From: Cryptomeria japonica
Lineage: Eukaryota; Streptophyta; Pinopsida; Cupressales; Cupressaceae
Reading direction: 5' to 3'
Length of the DNA stretch: 64,000 nucleotides
Assembly: GCF_030272615.1 (NCBI RefSeq)
Contig: NC_081413.1
Location: 561,600,445 to 561,664,444, forward strand
Positions 33,422-44,348 of the stretch are shown in pieces; within the stretch, counting starts at the first letter, position 1, and each line of letters begins with the position of its first letter. The translations under genes were made by a program, and so were the position numbers. The notes below the pieces were generated by a model, which saw only the letters and a program-made list of their open reading frames with translations, searched no databases and was not told the DNA's origin.

Positions 33422-35111
33422 TGGGTAATGTTAATTTTCCATTGCTAACACCATATAACTACAACACTTGGCAAAACAATGAATGGAACTTCTTAATGTA
33501 ATAATTTTATACACCATATGTTGAATAAGAGATTGTTGGAATGAACTGATACCAAGAGAAAACTGAGAGGGGGAGGGGGGAAGGGTGAATCAATTTTCTC
33601 ACAACAAAAGTCAATGCAAATTATAAAATTTATACCATAGCACAATAAAATGAAAGATAAAGCATGAAAGCACAATACAAAAGACACTAATATTTTGACA
33701 TGGAAAACCTTGGTAAAGGGAAAAACCATAGTGGGAAACCCTACCCACAATCAGATAATATATCAACATTACTATGTGAAATAATTACAATGGGGATTGC
33801 ACTTGCAATCAGGCCAACAACCTAGAGCTCCCTGCTCATCACAAAAGAGAAGTCTCGCTGACTTATAAAACATCGAACTACAATCCAAAAAGAATGAACT
33901 ATGGAAGTAGCTTCTCCTAATGCTTGATACAACTCTAGTTAAGCACAAATGTCTGCCCTACAACACCAAAACCTTTTGAGCCCTTCACTGAAAGATATGA
34001 CTTTATTCATACATAAGCCTTTCTCTGATAATGCAGACATAACCATAGATCCCAAAAACCATACCCAATTACATGAATAGTTCACCTATAAATACAGATC
34101 ATCAACCTTAATGATAAGGTCAGCTAAACCCTAAATTGAAAAATTCATAATTACAAAAATTATATCACACGATACCACTAGACCAATATTATGATTTACA
34201 TTACATAGCATGGACCTAATTGAAATTCTCAAATGATTATATCCACCGCAAATTACGCTAAGACCAAAATCCAACATGTTTCACCAACCAGTAGAAACCC
34301 TCAGTGCAATAACACATAAAGTCTAACTAGATCCAAATAGGACCATCATAATAGCATGCCAACCAATGCAAAGTCACCAAACACCTAGGACATGATCAAG
34401 AAACACCTCAACATGATAGAAATCGATTCCATAAGTCAGACCAAAATCACCTAACCAAATCATCAAATATCGCTAACCAGTAAGGCTAATCGGTATCAAG
34501 AAATATCAAACAGGAACATAAGTGATAGTTACCAGAGCACCAAATCATGAACCAATCAAAATATGGCAAGCATATAACCATCCAGAATAAGCATCTAAAG
34601 GTGAATCCAAGGATTTGATCATACCGAATCAAAATCATAGCCAAAACCAAGGTAAACACCAAGTCTAACTAGGATAGGTCCAACCGAGATAACAAAACCA
34701 TATCCAGTCAGGATACAGTGTTGACATCAATGACAACACTTAACCAAATCCAACATATGCCAACAAAGATAAGTGAACCCATGGATGCTCTGGATAAAAT
34801 ACTCTAGATGATTGAAAAAAACAAAAGATTTAGGTTGTCTTAGGAGTTTAGTATCCCTTGATATAATGTTTCAACTTGATGGTTATAATAATTCACATGA
34901 TGCATGGGACAAATTAAAAACTTTGGATGGGACAATTGATGAAGTTAGGGGATATCAACCTGATAATCATCTAATGGAACTTGATCCTAAGTCTTTTGAC
35001 AACATCCAAGACTTTGTGATAAAATTTAATTATTTGAGAGCACAATGTAAAAGCATGTCGCATAGAGAAAAAGGATATTCATCTTATGCTTTCAATTCAA
35101 TCCATACATAA
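33422..35111 (+). pseudogene. gag: Copia gag remnant (element G), split by a solo LTR
   Basis: Starts ATG at 33422 (MGNVNFPLLTPYNYNTW), the usual opening of plant copia Gag with the YNTW motif. It is interrupted at 33533 by the reverse-strand solo LTR and resumes after 34770 with LQ-type capsid motifs: FQLDGYNNSHDAWDKL, then MELDPKSFDNIQDFVIKF, which match the UBN2 Gag domain. Many stops are present, and similarity ends near 35100. No RT follows, so this is a truncated remnant. The upstream PBS (32359) and leader fit one copia element. Confidence 0.75.
33534..34765 (-). mobile_element. Solo copia-type LTR, reverse orientation
   Basis: 1,232 bp with terminal TGTTGG and CCAACA. The CCCCCTCTCAG-like stretch and TGATTCACCC near its 3' end show minus orientation. 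Flanks GAGAT (33529-33533) and AAGAT (34766-34770) form a TSD with one G-to-A mismatch. No internal sequence is attached, so it is a solo LTR left by LTR-LTR recombination. It splits the gag remnant of G. Confidence 0.8.
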
Positions 35112-37280
35112 TGGTATGATAGCAAATGTATTCCAATCGATTGTTAGCTTCATGCCAATATCAATATAATAGCACACATAAATCTATATAATGAATAGCT
35201 AATGTGTACATTACATTTACACACAGGAGCTATTCCACACAATTGTCATGCGTACTAAAGTCGATAACTAGATAATTATTTTGGTGATAGCTCATGTGGT
35301 CAAAGTTAGCCAACCATATGATATAACTAGATAATTATTTTGGTAGGGAAAAATTCTTGACTCCTATTTTGATGAAGAAATGATAAGATTATTTGTAGGG
35401 GGTCATACATTTTACAATCTCAATGGTCACCTTAGGATGTGTAAAATGAGCTATGTTAACAAAATTAATATATTTTATTAACAAATTTTTTATAATATAA
35501 CAATTCTATTCAATATAAAACTAAATTTAAAAAAAATCATACTATAAAAATTCGAATCCTATACATTTGATTACTTTTGAAAATGAAAAATAAGAATATT
35601 AAATTGCTTCCATACCCTATTCCAAAGCTCCCATTTAGGACAGGGTGGGAAGACTCTAATGAAGGTTCTAGAGTCCAGTTTTACACATGACAGTTACATT
35701 TGGTTGGAAGTTTATAAAGCAATTTCAACAAATCAAATTCGTTCATATTCCTGCCATCAGGGCGTTTCATGAGAAATTATTTATTTCAGGTATTCTGTCA
35801 AACAGTTCGCATGCCTTGTCTATGCTTTGAGATTTTGCATATGCTACAATCTGTCCTATAAAACAATCTACATGCCTTGCCTACGCTTTCACATTTTGCC
35901 TATCCTACAATCTATCGTTCTGTCAAACAGTTTACATGTCTTGTCTATCCTTGCACATTTGCACACGTCTACCAGGGAAGTTGTAGCTACAACATCTGAC
36001 GAAATTCCTCTATCTTTTCTCCTTTGATGGATGTTTGTAGCCTATCTTTTATCTTACAAATCTCTCATTTTTGCACAATCATCTCAGATGTTGTATTTAC
36101 CCCTGCCAATTGCATTTTCTTGAAAGCTTTTGAAGCCTTTTTAACAAATCCATTAATCTTACTGCTATGTGATTTCTCTTATCTTGAGTCTGCCAGTGCC
36201 ATTAATCTTAGAAAACTACTAACAGCGCCTGCTGTGCGGAATGTGGTTATGATATCAAGATTCAATGCTGTTTGGGCTTGTCCAACGAGATTTGTAATGT
36301 GGAAAATGACATATAAAATAATTATAATAATAAAGCTGAATAGTTATCTTAAAATGATGAGTTGAACTGAATAATCAACGCCCCATTTTGAGGGAAAGGC
36401 GTGTAAGAAGATTGCACCACCTGCAGCCTTCCCATCCTTTCCCTAAGCTTTTTTTTGGGGGGGGGTTGGGGGTGTGCTGTGGCCGGTTTTTATCATCGGT
36501 TTTTTTACTGGTGCTGGTTTTTATCATCACTATCATATATGTGAGTTGGTCTGTACAATTTGTACTCTTGAAAAAGAGGTTATAAGTTTAAATCTTACAA
36601 GTGGGTAAGGTATGCATGCATCGTAGACTATAAAAGACACTTTACTTTTTTATTTATCATTTGATTTTTATAATATTATTTTTAGTGTATCAGTACTAGC
36701 ACGACACCCTTTGATTCAATATTTTAAGAATGAAACAACGATTTAGTTCAAAAGATCTTAGGATGCATCAAAATATCAATATTGTTTTATATTATAAATA
36801 TATTGCAATGGATGTTAGGTATATCTATTTAATTTGTTTTTACTCATAAAGCTACTTTTTATTTACATATACTATTTAATTCTTGTTTTATTTTTAAAGT
36901 TTATTTTAGTTAACTTGATAATTATTTTATTTAAATATTGTGTAGACACTTAAAATTTGATTAATCTAATTAATTAAATTTTATTATCAATTCTTTAAAT
37001 TAAATAATTAGTATTTTTCTGCTTCTAGCTAATTAATTATATTAAATACTCTATGGTTTTATTTGATTAACTAATGGTGGGACTTTGATTTCCCTTTTGT
37101 CTCTTGTGCCCTAACCCTGTCATTTACTTGGGATCTTGTCTCTTTCCCCTACTTGAGGGCGGGGGTTTACAATGTTTAAGGTTGGGGAAGGGGGCCCAGT
37201 TGGGCTCACATACTTTGAAACCACGTGTTGGTCCCTCTCTTGTGGTAGATTCTTCTTTTAACATTTGTGTGCCTTAGTAG
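35112..37280 (+). other. Unassigned AT-rich region
   Basis: No gene is supported. It contains a degenerate ~60-bp triplication (35795-35965), a G-run with GC-rich sequence at 36450-36490 and AT-rich stretches up to 37060. The 113-codon ORF at 36024-36365 shows no motif, no repeat-family similarity and no neighbour context, so I do not call it. TGTAGACAC at 36941 resembles a Ty3/gypsy LTR start but has no partner. The 5' UTR of the LINE may begin after about 37070. Confidence 0.5.
35795..35965 (+). repeat. Degenerate ~60-bp triplication
   Basis: Units starting near 35795, 35851 and 35911 share CTGTCAAACAGTT, CATGCCTTGTCTATGCTTT and CCTACAATCT-like blocks with point differences and small indels. 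Confidence 0.6.
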
Positions 37281-37409
37281 CATCATGATATCTTTGTTGA
37301 ACTTGAATCGGGGTCGTATGTTGATAAACTAAAAGGTGAAAGTCCCACCAAAATGATGATTCACCCTGAAGGACCTTCCCCTTTGACTACGTGTGTTGTT
37401 AGTGAAAAT
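37281..37409 (+). pseudogene. ORF1: LINE ORF1, N-terminal segment
   Basis: Forty-three open codons follow two consecutive TAG codons and end in SEN at the C insertion. They continue in the same frame at 45516 (KVEVLDVLVNNAIAEL). The segment includes VDKLKGESPTKMM. No ATG start is identified. Confidence 0.6.
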
Positions 37410-38594
37410 TGTTACTACTTATCAAATTGCCATTAGTTTCATATCCAAAGTCATACTATATATTCTAGTCGGTTAGTATTACCGAATCATGTAGTCAATA
37501 CACACAGAGAAGTCAGTATGAACAGTTTAGTCGGTTACAGAAGAAAGTAGTCACAGAATGCAGTATTCACCGAGCTATTTACCGAGTAATGTTTCATGGC
37601 TACCGAGCAGTAAAGTTAACTCACCGAGTTGATATTCACCGAGTGAAATGTTTTACCAGATACATTGAACCTGGACATGCACATGAAAACATGTTACAAG
37701 ATCAAGGCACATCTAACCGTTTTTGCATTGGAAATTGCACTAGGAGATTGTGTATGATTACAAGGTCAATCTAACCAATGAGATATTTTGTTTAGTTATT
37801 CATTCAAAGAATCCTTTTTTAAGATTGAAGCAATAAATTAAATCACCGCTGTAAGAGATCTATTTATACAGCATGATTTTAGGGTTTAAAAAAAGATATA
37901 CAACAAGAGATGTGAGATATGTGTGTGTATGCATGAAGGAAGACTATTACAGAGACACAGAGAGGTCACCGAGAAGGTTATCAGTGAACAATCAAAGAAC
38001 AGAGTAAACAGAAGGGTTTACTGAGTTTCATTATGGGTTACCGAGGTATGCTACAAGCTAGGTAATCTTATTCTGAGCACATAGAATTTGCTATAGCATT
38101 TTAGATGTAAAGTTGCAGATATTTGTAATGATTCTATTGTAATATTTGAAGTTGTAAGAGAAACCTTTAATAGGGTAAAGGACTCTAACCAAGTCTATAA
38201 ATTGTAAATCCTTTAACCAGTTGCAACATTTATATAGTGTTTTAAAATCCTTTAGTAAGGTAGATCTAACTGATCTTGATACTCCTAATAGGGTAAGCTA
38301 TCAGAAATAGCTAAATGTAGCTCTAACTGAGCAATCTTTATTATTGCAGTAGTGAAGTTGTGGGTGCCATCCCCATCGCAGTTTTTCTCTCTAACCAAGA
38401 GTTTCTGCGTGACCAAAATATATGTGTTATGGAGTAAATCATGTATGATTGTTATTTGTTGATTTTAGCTTTATTTTATGTTACTGCACTATTCTGTTTA
38501 TGCATAACAGTAAGGTTATTATCAAAGAAAAGTTTTGGAGTACTGATTCACCCCTCCCCTCTCAGTACATTAGTTTTCCATATTGGGCCTAACA
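37410..38594 (+). repeat. Element C 5' LTR
   Basis: 1,185 bp from TGTTACTACTTATC to GGGCCTAACA. Its U3 holds five ACCGAG words at 37569, 37581, 37602, 37623 and 37638. The 3' LTR lacks one of them through a short deletion. Confidence 0.92.
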
Positions 38595-38596
38595 AT

Positions 38597-38608
38597 TGTT
38601 ATCAGAGC
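38597..38608 (+). other. Element C primer-binding site
   Basis: TGTTATCAGAGC, one mismatch from the initiator tRNA-Met PBS TGGTATCAGAGC, two bases after the LTR. Confidence 0.8.
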
Positions 38609-38656
38609 TTGAATCTTTGAAAAGGGTTTAACTACCTAAAGAAAAAGATCTTAGCA

Positions 38657-40009
38657 ATGGAAGGCTAAAAACAATCTCGAAGGATTGCTTATCTTCAAGA
38701 AGAGCTGGATAATGCAAATCAAGTGATTGTAGACATGCAAAGGCAAATGCAAAAATCTCTAAAAGTAAGGAGAAGATTATCTGATGACTTGTAGGATTCT
38801 CAAGAGCTAGTGGATCAAATCGAGACATCATCTAAGAACAGTATATCTGAAGAGACTAAAGAAATGATTGGAATGTTGAAAGAAAAGAACAAAGCATTGG
38901 CTGATCAACTAAAAGCAATGAAAAGAGAACATGAACATTTCAGTACACAAATGACTAAAAATCTAGATGCATTAAGGATAGCTGAAGATAAAGCAAGAGA
39001 TCTATAAAGAGAGAAACAACAACTTGAAGCTCTAGTATTTGATAAGGATGATGAAATCATAAGGTTAACTAGTATTCAACAAAATATGACAGATCAACTA
39101 GGTTATGCACATCATGAAGCAATTCTGAAGAATGATGAAAATCAATCATTGAAACTTGAAGTATCAAGGTTGACTGGTGAACTTGAAACAGAGAAGAAAT
39201 CCAAAGAATCATTGGAGAAAAGTTATGAAGCATCAAAGATGTTGGATGAGCAACTGAATACAAGAAGACTCTACAAAGATGGAGGACTCGGTTACAAAGG
39301 AAAAGAATCAACCAAGAAAGGAATTCATACTACCGAGAGAGGAGAATCATCAAAGCAAGCTGGAAACAGGAATAACATCAAAAGGAAGAAGCCTATTTGC
39401 TACTACTATGGAAATCAAGGTCATACTACCAACATATGCCAAATCAGAAAAGGTAAGCAATCGAATATCTCTAAGTCCAATGGATATTGTCACAATTGCA
39501 ATAAATATGGTCACACACCTAATCAATGTAGGACAAAGTCTATTAACAACTATCAGAAGGCAAAATTCAAAGTGTTTTGTAAAAACTACAATAGATATGG
39601 ACATAGTACCGAGAAGTGCTGGTTTAAGCAAAAGAACTACATGAAGTATCCACACCAAGCAAACACTAGAGGTTACCGAACTCACACGGATCCTTACCGA
39701 CAATATGCAACAGTACCATGGGATTACAATACAAGGATATGGTGTGAATGTTGTGGAAGATATGGACATATAAGTGCCAACTATTTTATAAGATTTGAAA
39801 TGAACAACCGGAGATCATGGAGAAATTCTGGTATGGCATGTTTTCATTATCACAAAACTGGACATTTAGCTGGAGATTGCAGAGATCAACCGAGAAGAGA
39901 CACAGAAGAGATAAAAGAAAAATTCAAGATGATATGGAAAAAGAAAGAAATTATGTCTGATGAAGAAGGCACCTTACCTACCGAGTTAGGTGCACCTATT
40001 TCAAATTAG
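38657..40009 (+). pseudogene. Element C ORF1: coiled-coil and zinc-knuckle protein
   Basis: A single frame of 451 codons from the ATG at 38657, with stops near 38666, 38792 and 39005. Residues about 5-195 are heptad-rich and Glu/Lys/Gln-rich, a likely coiled coil (MLKEKNKALADQLKAMK, LKLEVSRLTGELETEKK). Residues about 245-415 hold five zinc-knuckle-like units: CYYYGNQGHTTNIC, CHNCNKYGHTPNQC, CKNYNRYGHSTEKC, CECCGRYGHISANY and CFHYHKTGHLAGDC. Only the second has all C-C-H-C ligands; each of the others has Tyr in place of one Cys. No UBN2 capsid domain is seen, which is unusual for a copia Gag. It ends ELGAPISN. Probable role: RNA binding and particle assembly. Confidence 0.75.
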
Positions 40010-40532
40010 TCAAGAAAAGGTATGAAGGGACTACATTCTCTAAAAGTTAAATCATAACAGTTTCTATTCTATTATGTACAAAATTCAAAATTTGCATAGT
40101 TAAGATGCAATTAGTCAGTTTATATACTATACATGAAACCTGTCAAGTCGGTGTATACAGGAAACCTATCAAGTCGGTTAATAAAGAAAAGTTGGGTACT
40201 CAGTTAAAACAAAAAAAAGGAGTAAATCGATAAAAGGTGAACCGAGTGCATTTAATGTCTTGACCTAACTTACACGGAACCCGATGAGGTATTTTTGAGT
40301 ACTTAAAAGTGTTTTCACGGTCATTTTCATTCACCCAAGTTTTCAAGAAGCAGAGCAGAGCAAATCAAAGTGATCAAACTTCATTCAGAGCGAATTTCGA
40401 GGTATTTACATCAATCTATTCATTGTTTAGCTGGTTTTCGATCTAGTCAAATTGCTATTGTCTACCGAGTGTGAAGCGTCAGTCACTTGTAAACCCTAAG
40501 GATAACTTGTCAAATCTTACCTAAAACTTACC

Positions 40533-43500
40533 ATGGTGCCCAAGATCCAAGACCCTGTAGTTGTCCAAAATTTGGAGAAGCCCTCTCTAAAATACTCTCT
40601 AACTCCCAAAGTTGCCTCAGAACCGGATGATAAAACTACATTTTCACTCATCCCGGATCGAGTCTTGTTAGTGGAAGATGTCAGATTCTTTACCAAATGT
40701 CATGTTGAGGAACTCAGTCATGTAGAGATTAGTGACACATATGATGAACTTTGCACTGATGGCAAACTGGATAGCAAATTTGAGCATATCAAAATCAAGG
40801 GATTAACTGAAGCCCTAGTCTATCCCCATGTGTTCAAACCCCAGTGGGTTAAGTTTGTATTGAGCAGAGTACATGATGATTTCATGTGGCTACAAGAGAA
40901 ACCATTCAAGATCACAAAGGAAGTCATTCACCTGATCACCGGGTATCCCATCTACAATCATGCTCGTGCACAGAAAATGATATCACAAAAGGAGCTAATC
41001 AGTCTAACCAAAGTAGAATCTGATTACCGAGGACTGAAACTAAATAATGTCATTGATGAAGAACTCAAGTTTGCAATTAGAGTTATTGGTTACTATTTCT
41101 TCCAATCTGCAAGGGAAAACAGTGTACCATGTGCTGCAGTTGACTTGGCCTACAAAATAGTGAAGAAGGGAATGAAAGTAGACTTATGTGAAGTGCTATT
41201 GAAGAACTTGTTTGAGAACCTAAACACAATAAGGAAGCCAAAGAAGAAAAAATTAGCAAATACACTAAAGTTCGGTTCACTACTTGTATGTATGTTTTTC
41301 TATTTTGAGAAGTTCTTTCCCTCAGTCGGTAAAGTAGTATGGGAGCTACACCAACCTATCACCCATTAGATCAATGACTACATCAAGAAGTTAGGAGATA
41401 ACTTTAATAATATCATGGATGATTACTTCAGTAAATTCCAAGAGAAAATGCACGACAGGTACAGGATTCCACCACAGCTGGTCAAAAAATACAAGGACAA
41501 TATATGTTTTGAAGTTGACACTGATTATTGCTATGTAAATGTTGTTGAACCGAGAACTCAATCATTGCAACCAATGGGTTATGAGATTGATTATGATATT
41601 ACACAACAACAAATTGATGCCTATTTATCACTACCAAGGCATGCAACCGAACTAAGGTATGGAACCTATGAAGAGGTGAAGGAGAAAGTAAAAATGAGCA
41701 TTGCAATACCTAAGGCTACAAGAAAAGCTACAAAGATGATAAAGGTTTTATTTGAGAAATTTGGAGAAGAATCCTCCTCTACACCTGTCAAAGGCAATCT
41801 TGCCATTACCGAAGAGGAATCAGAAGCTCAAGAGGCTACAATAACATTGAGCATAGAGTTGCCAAAGGGTAAAGTTTTGAAAAGAAAGAAACAGGACATC
41901 CCAAAGGCCCTACTGACTCCACCAACAATGAGACCCAACACCAGAGCATCAACTGCATCACCGAGTAAGAAGAAAAAGAGTGTTACTACACCAAAGGTAA
42001 CCAAGACTTACAAGAAATCTACTCGAAGACTCATTTTGGCAAAAGAGTCAAGTGATACAAAGTCTGATGATGCAAACAAATTCCAGATTGTGAAAAGCAA
42101 AAAGGTAAACATTCACAGTGTTGAAAATTTTTGTGCCAATCTTAAAGAATACAGTGGATTTGCAGGATTCAGATATATTAAGTATGAGACTAGGAATAAT
42201 GATGAGAAGCGATAGATTGAAGAAGCTGTCATCTGTACACTTTTGAAGTTTCGGTTAGCACCATTAGAACTAGCAAAGTCACTTTCGAGTGAACTCTACT
42301 TACACATTGATAATAGATGGAAATATGCAATGGACTCAGAGAGACAAATAAGAGAAAGAAGTCTAGTCCATCTATTTCCTGACATGTCCATAGCTGAAAT
42401 CAAGGAGCATCTGACCACATACAATTCTAGATTTCTTGTGAAACAGAAAGCCTTAAAATTGATGAATGGGCTATACATTGATGTGGAGAATGAGACAAAA
42501 GCCAAGTGGCAGGAGATCTTCAAACAAAAGGATGTCGATGAACAATCTCAAATTGAAATTGTAGATGTCACCGAGCAAGGTCCAGACCTGGTTGACACTA
42601 TACAAATTGATGAAGATGTAATGGATGAAGCAGCACCGGAGCAGGAAATGATTGAAGGCACTACCTATGCAAAACTTGTCTCTAGTGAATTTGTCTTAGA
42701 AAAAGTTTAGCCTTAGCCACCGGTGAAGCCACCAGTCTCAACCAAAGCTCCCAAGGACATTGAGCAAGGCACCGTAGGTAACAAATCTGAAGCTGTAGGA
42801 GATACAAGTAGTAAATTTGAAGCTGCAGGAGATACAAGTAACAAATCTGAAGCTGTAGGAGATACACTTAACAAATCTGAAGCTACAGGAGATACAACCA
42901 AACATCAGACATCTCAAGCATAGACAAGCACTACAAATGTTTCATCTGAGACCCCTAGCACCGAGCCACCCAAAGACACTGCAACGGCTATAGGAACTGA
43001 CCAAAGTGTTGCATCTACTGAGCAACCTACTGAGGGTCAGCAAGCCTCACAAGCACTTGTATTAGTGCCACCAACCAAAGGAAAAGAGAAGAAGGTGAGA
43101 AAGCATGGTTTCAAATTTGACTTATCTAAACCGATCGTGTTGCCCAATGTAGACATTTCCAAATTGAAAGGGCAAGCACTCACTGAATTCGGTGAACTAT
43201 GCAAAGCAAAGGTCAAACAGGAGAAGCAACTGGCCATATAGAAAAAGAATAAAGTACTTCAAAAGTTTAGGGCACTACTAACAAAAATGCTACCATTAGC
43301 AACAGTGTCAACCGATGTAGCCATCCATATTCAATTGGATGAACTCCTCAATTAGATTGAAACATCTGGAGTTGATGCATCTAAGTACTTAAGAAAGATC
43401 AAGGATAAATAGCTTACAAAAAAAATGATAGAGGAAGTACAAAAATCAATTACTATTGGCAAGGTAAAAATTGTCAAATTCATTGCTGAGTTGTCCCCTC

Positions 43501-43970
43501 AACTCAAGCATATTCTTTATTTATTCTAGAAACTGTGTACATTTTCCTTATTTATTAAAGATGTCAAAAATAAAACTGATGCAATTGAGAAAGAGATCAC
43601 TGATCTCTCATCTAAGTTGACCACCGAGCCAAATTCAGTTTAGAATTTTTATACAAAGCTACAACAGCTCATGGCTCAATAGTTAGAACTAAGGAATGAA
43701 GAGCATAAAATTAGGATGGATATAATGACCCTTTAGACATTATTCCTTCCTCATCTCTCATCAGTATAGGAATAGATCAATCGAGCTACATGCTTATCAA
43801 CTACACAAGAGGGAAGCACTCTTGATGGCTTAATATCACTTTTATCTGATATTCAAGCACAAAATTCATTAATGGAAAGTGTCAAGGACTCACTCTTAGT
43901 CACCCTCACCGATGCCCGGACCAAGTATAAGACTATTTTTGATCAGTTACCGCCTCCGGATGGAAATTAA
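40533..43970 (+). pseudogene. Element C ORF2: large protein of unknown function
   Basis: One frame of 1,146 codons starting MVPKIQDPVVVQ, with a dozen or more stops (41367, 42213, 42708, 42714, 42921 and others) but no frameshift, so it once encoded one protein. Residues 1-280 form a globular-looking domain containing FKITKEVIHLITGYPIYN and NSVPCAAVDLAYKIVKKG. A second globular part (about 295-420) includes NICFEVDTDYCYVNVVEPRT. A Lys/Ser/Thr-rich linker, a further helical domain, a 10-residue repeat x4 and a long helical C-terminus follow. No RT, integrase or protease residues are present. I do not recognise the family. The first domain recalls plant transposon-associated proteins of the PMD/plant-transposase type only in general layout. 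It replaces pol between ORF1 and the PPT. Confidence 0.7.
42780..42899 (+). repeat. Four in-frame 30-bp repeats in C ORF2
   Basis: Units at 42780, 42810, 42840 and 42870, each encoding ten residues of the form NKSEAVGDTS. Units 1 and 3 are nearly identical, consistent with recent unequal exchange or slippage. Confidence 0.9.
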
Positions 43971-44348
43971 GTTTTTAATGTTTGTCAAAAAGAGGGAGTA
44001 ATATTATGATACCACATAAAGGAAAGTAATACCCAACAAAGGGGGAGAAATTCTACATTTGGAGAGTAATACAGTTTTGATAACACAATTTTGAGTATTG
44101 TATACAAGGGGAGTATACCGAGTAGAATATACAGAGCATTTAGAGCACACAAGTATAGAACAGAATCGAACATGCAAAATTCAAAGTTATGTATAGAATA
44201 ATGATAAGGGGAGTATATCTGCATATACTATTTTATTGACTATTGTATATATTGTCAAGTATAGTCATTTTGCAAGTATATAGTTTTTGAGTTATGACTT
44301 TGAAAGTAGTTTTTGTCAAACATCTCAACTAATGTCAAAAGGGGAGAT
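43971..44348 (+). other. Element C 3' UTR and polypurine tract
   Basis: Non-coding, with three purine-rich words (AAAGGGGGAGAAA near 44038, CAAGGGGAG near 44106, AAGGGGAG near 44207). The proper PPT is CAAAAGGGGAGA at 44337-44348, adjoining the LTR. The earlier ones may be extra PPT-like sites. Confidence 0.6.

Noticed and set aside
36024-36365. A 113-codon plus-strand ORF
   Set aside because: No motif, no homologous frame elsewhere in the window and AT-rich context; chance ORF is the simplest reading.
36941-36990. TGTAGACAC followed by AT-rich sequence, resembling the start of a B-type LTR
   Set aside because: Similarity stops after about seven bases plus AT-richness. No PPT before it and no partner end.
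35112-37280. Host gene exons
   Set aside because: No open frame with recognisable domain and splice context could be supported here or elsewhere in the window.
44038-44215. Purine-rich words as the PPT of element C
   Set aside because: They lie 130 or more bases before the LTR. The tract at 44337-44348 adjoins the LTR and is the likely functional one.
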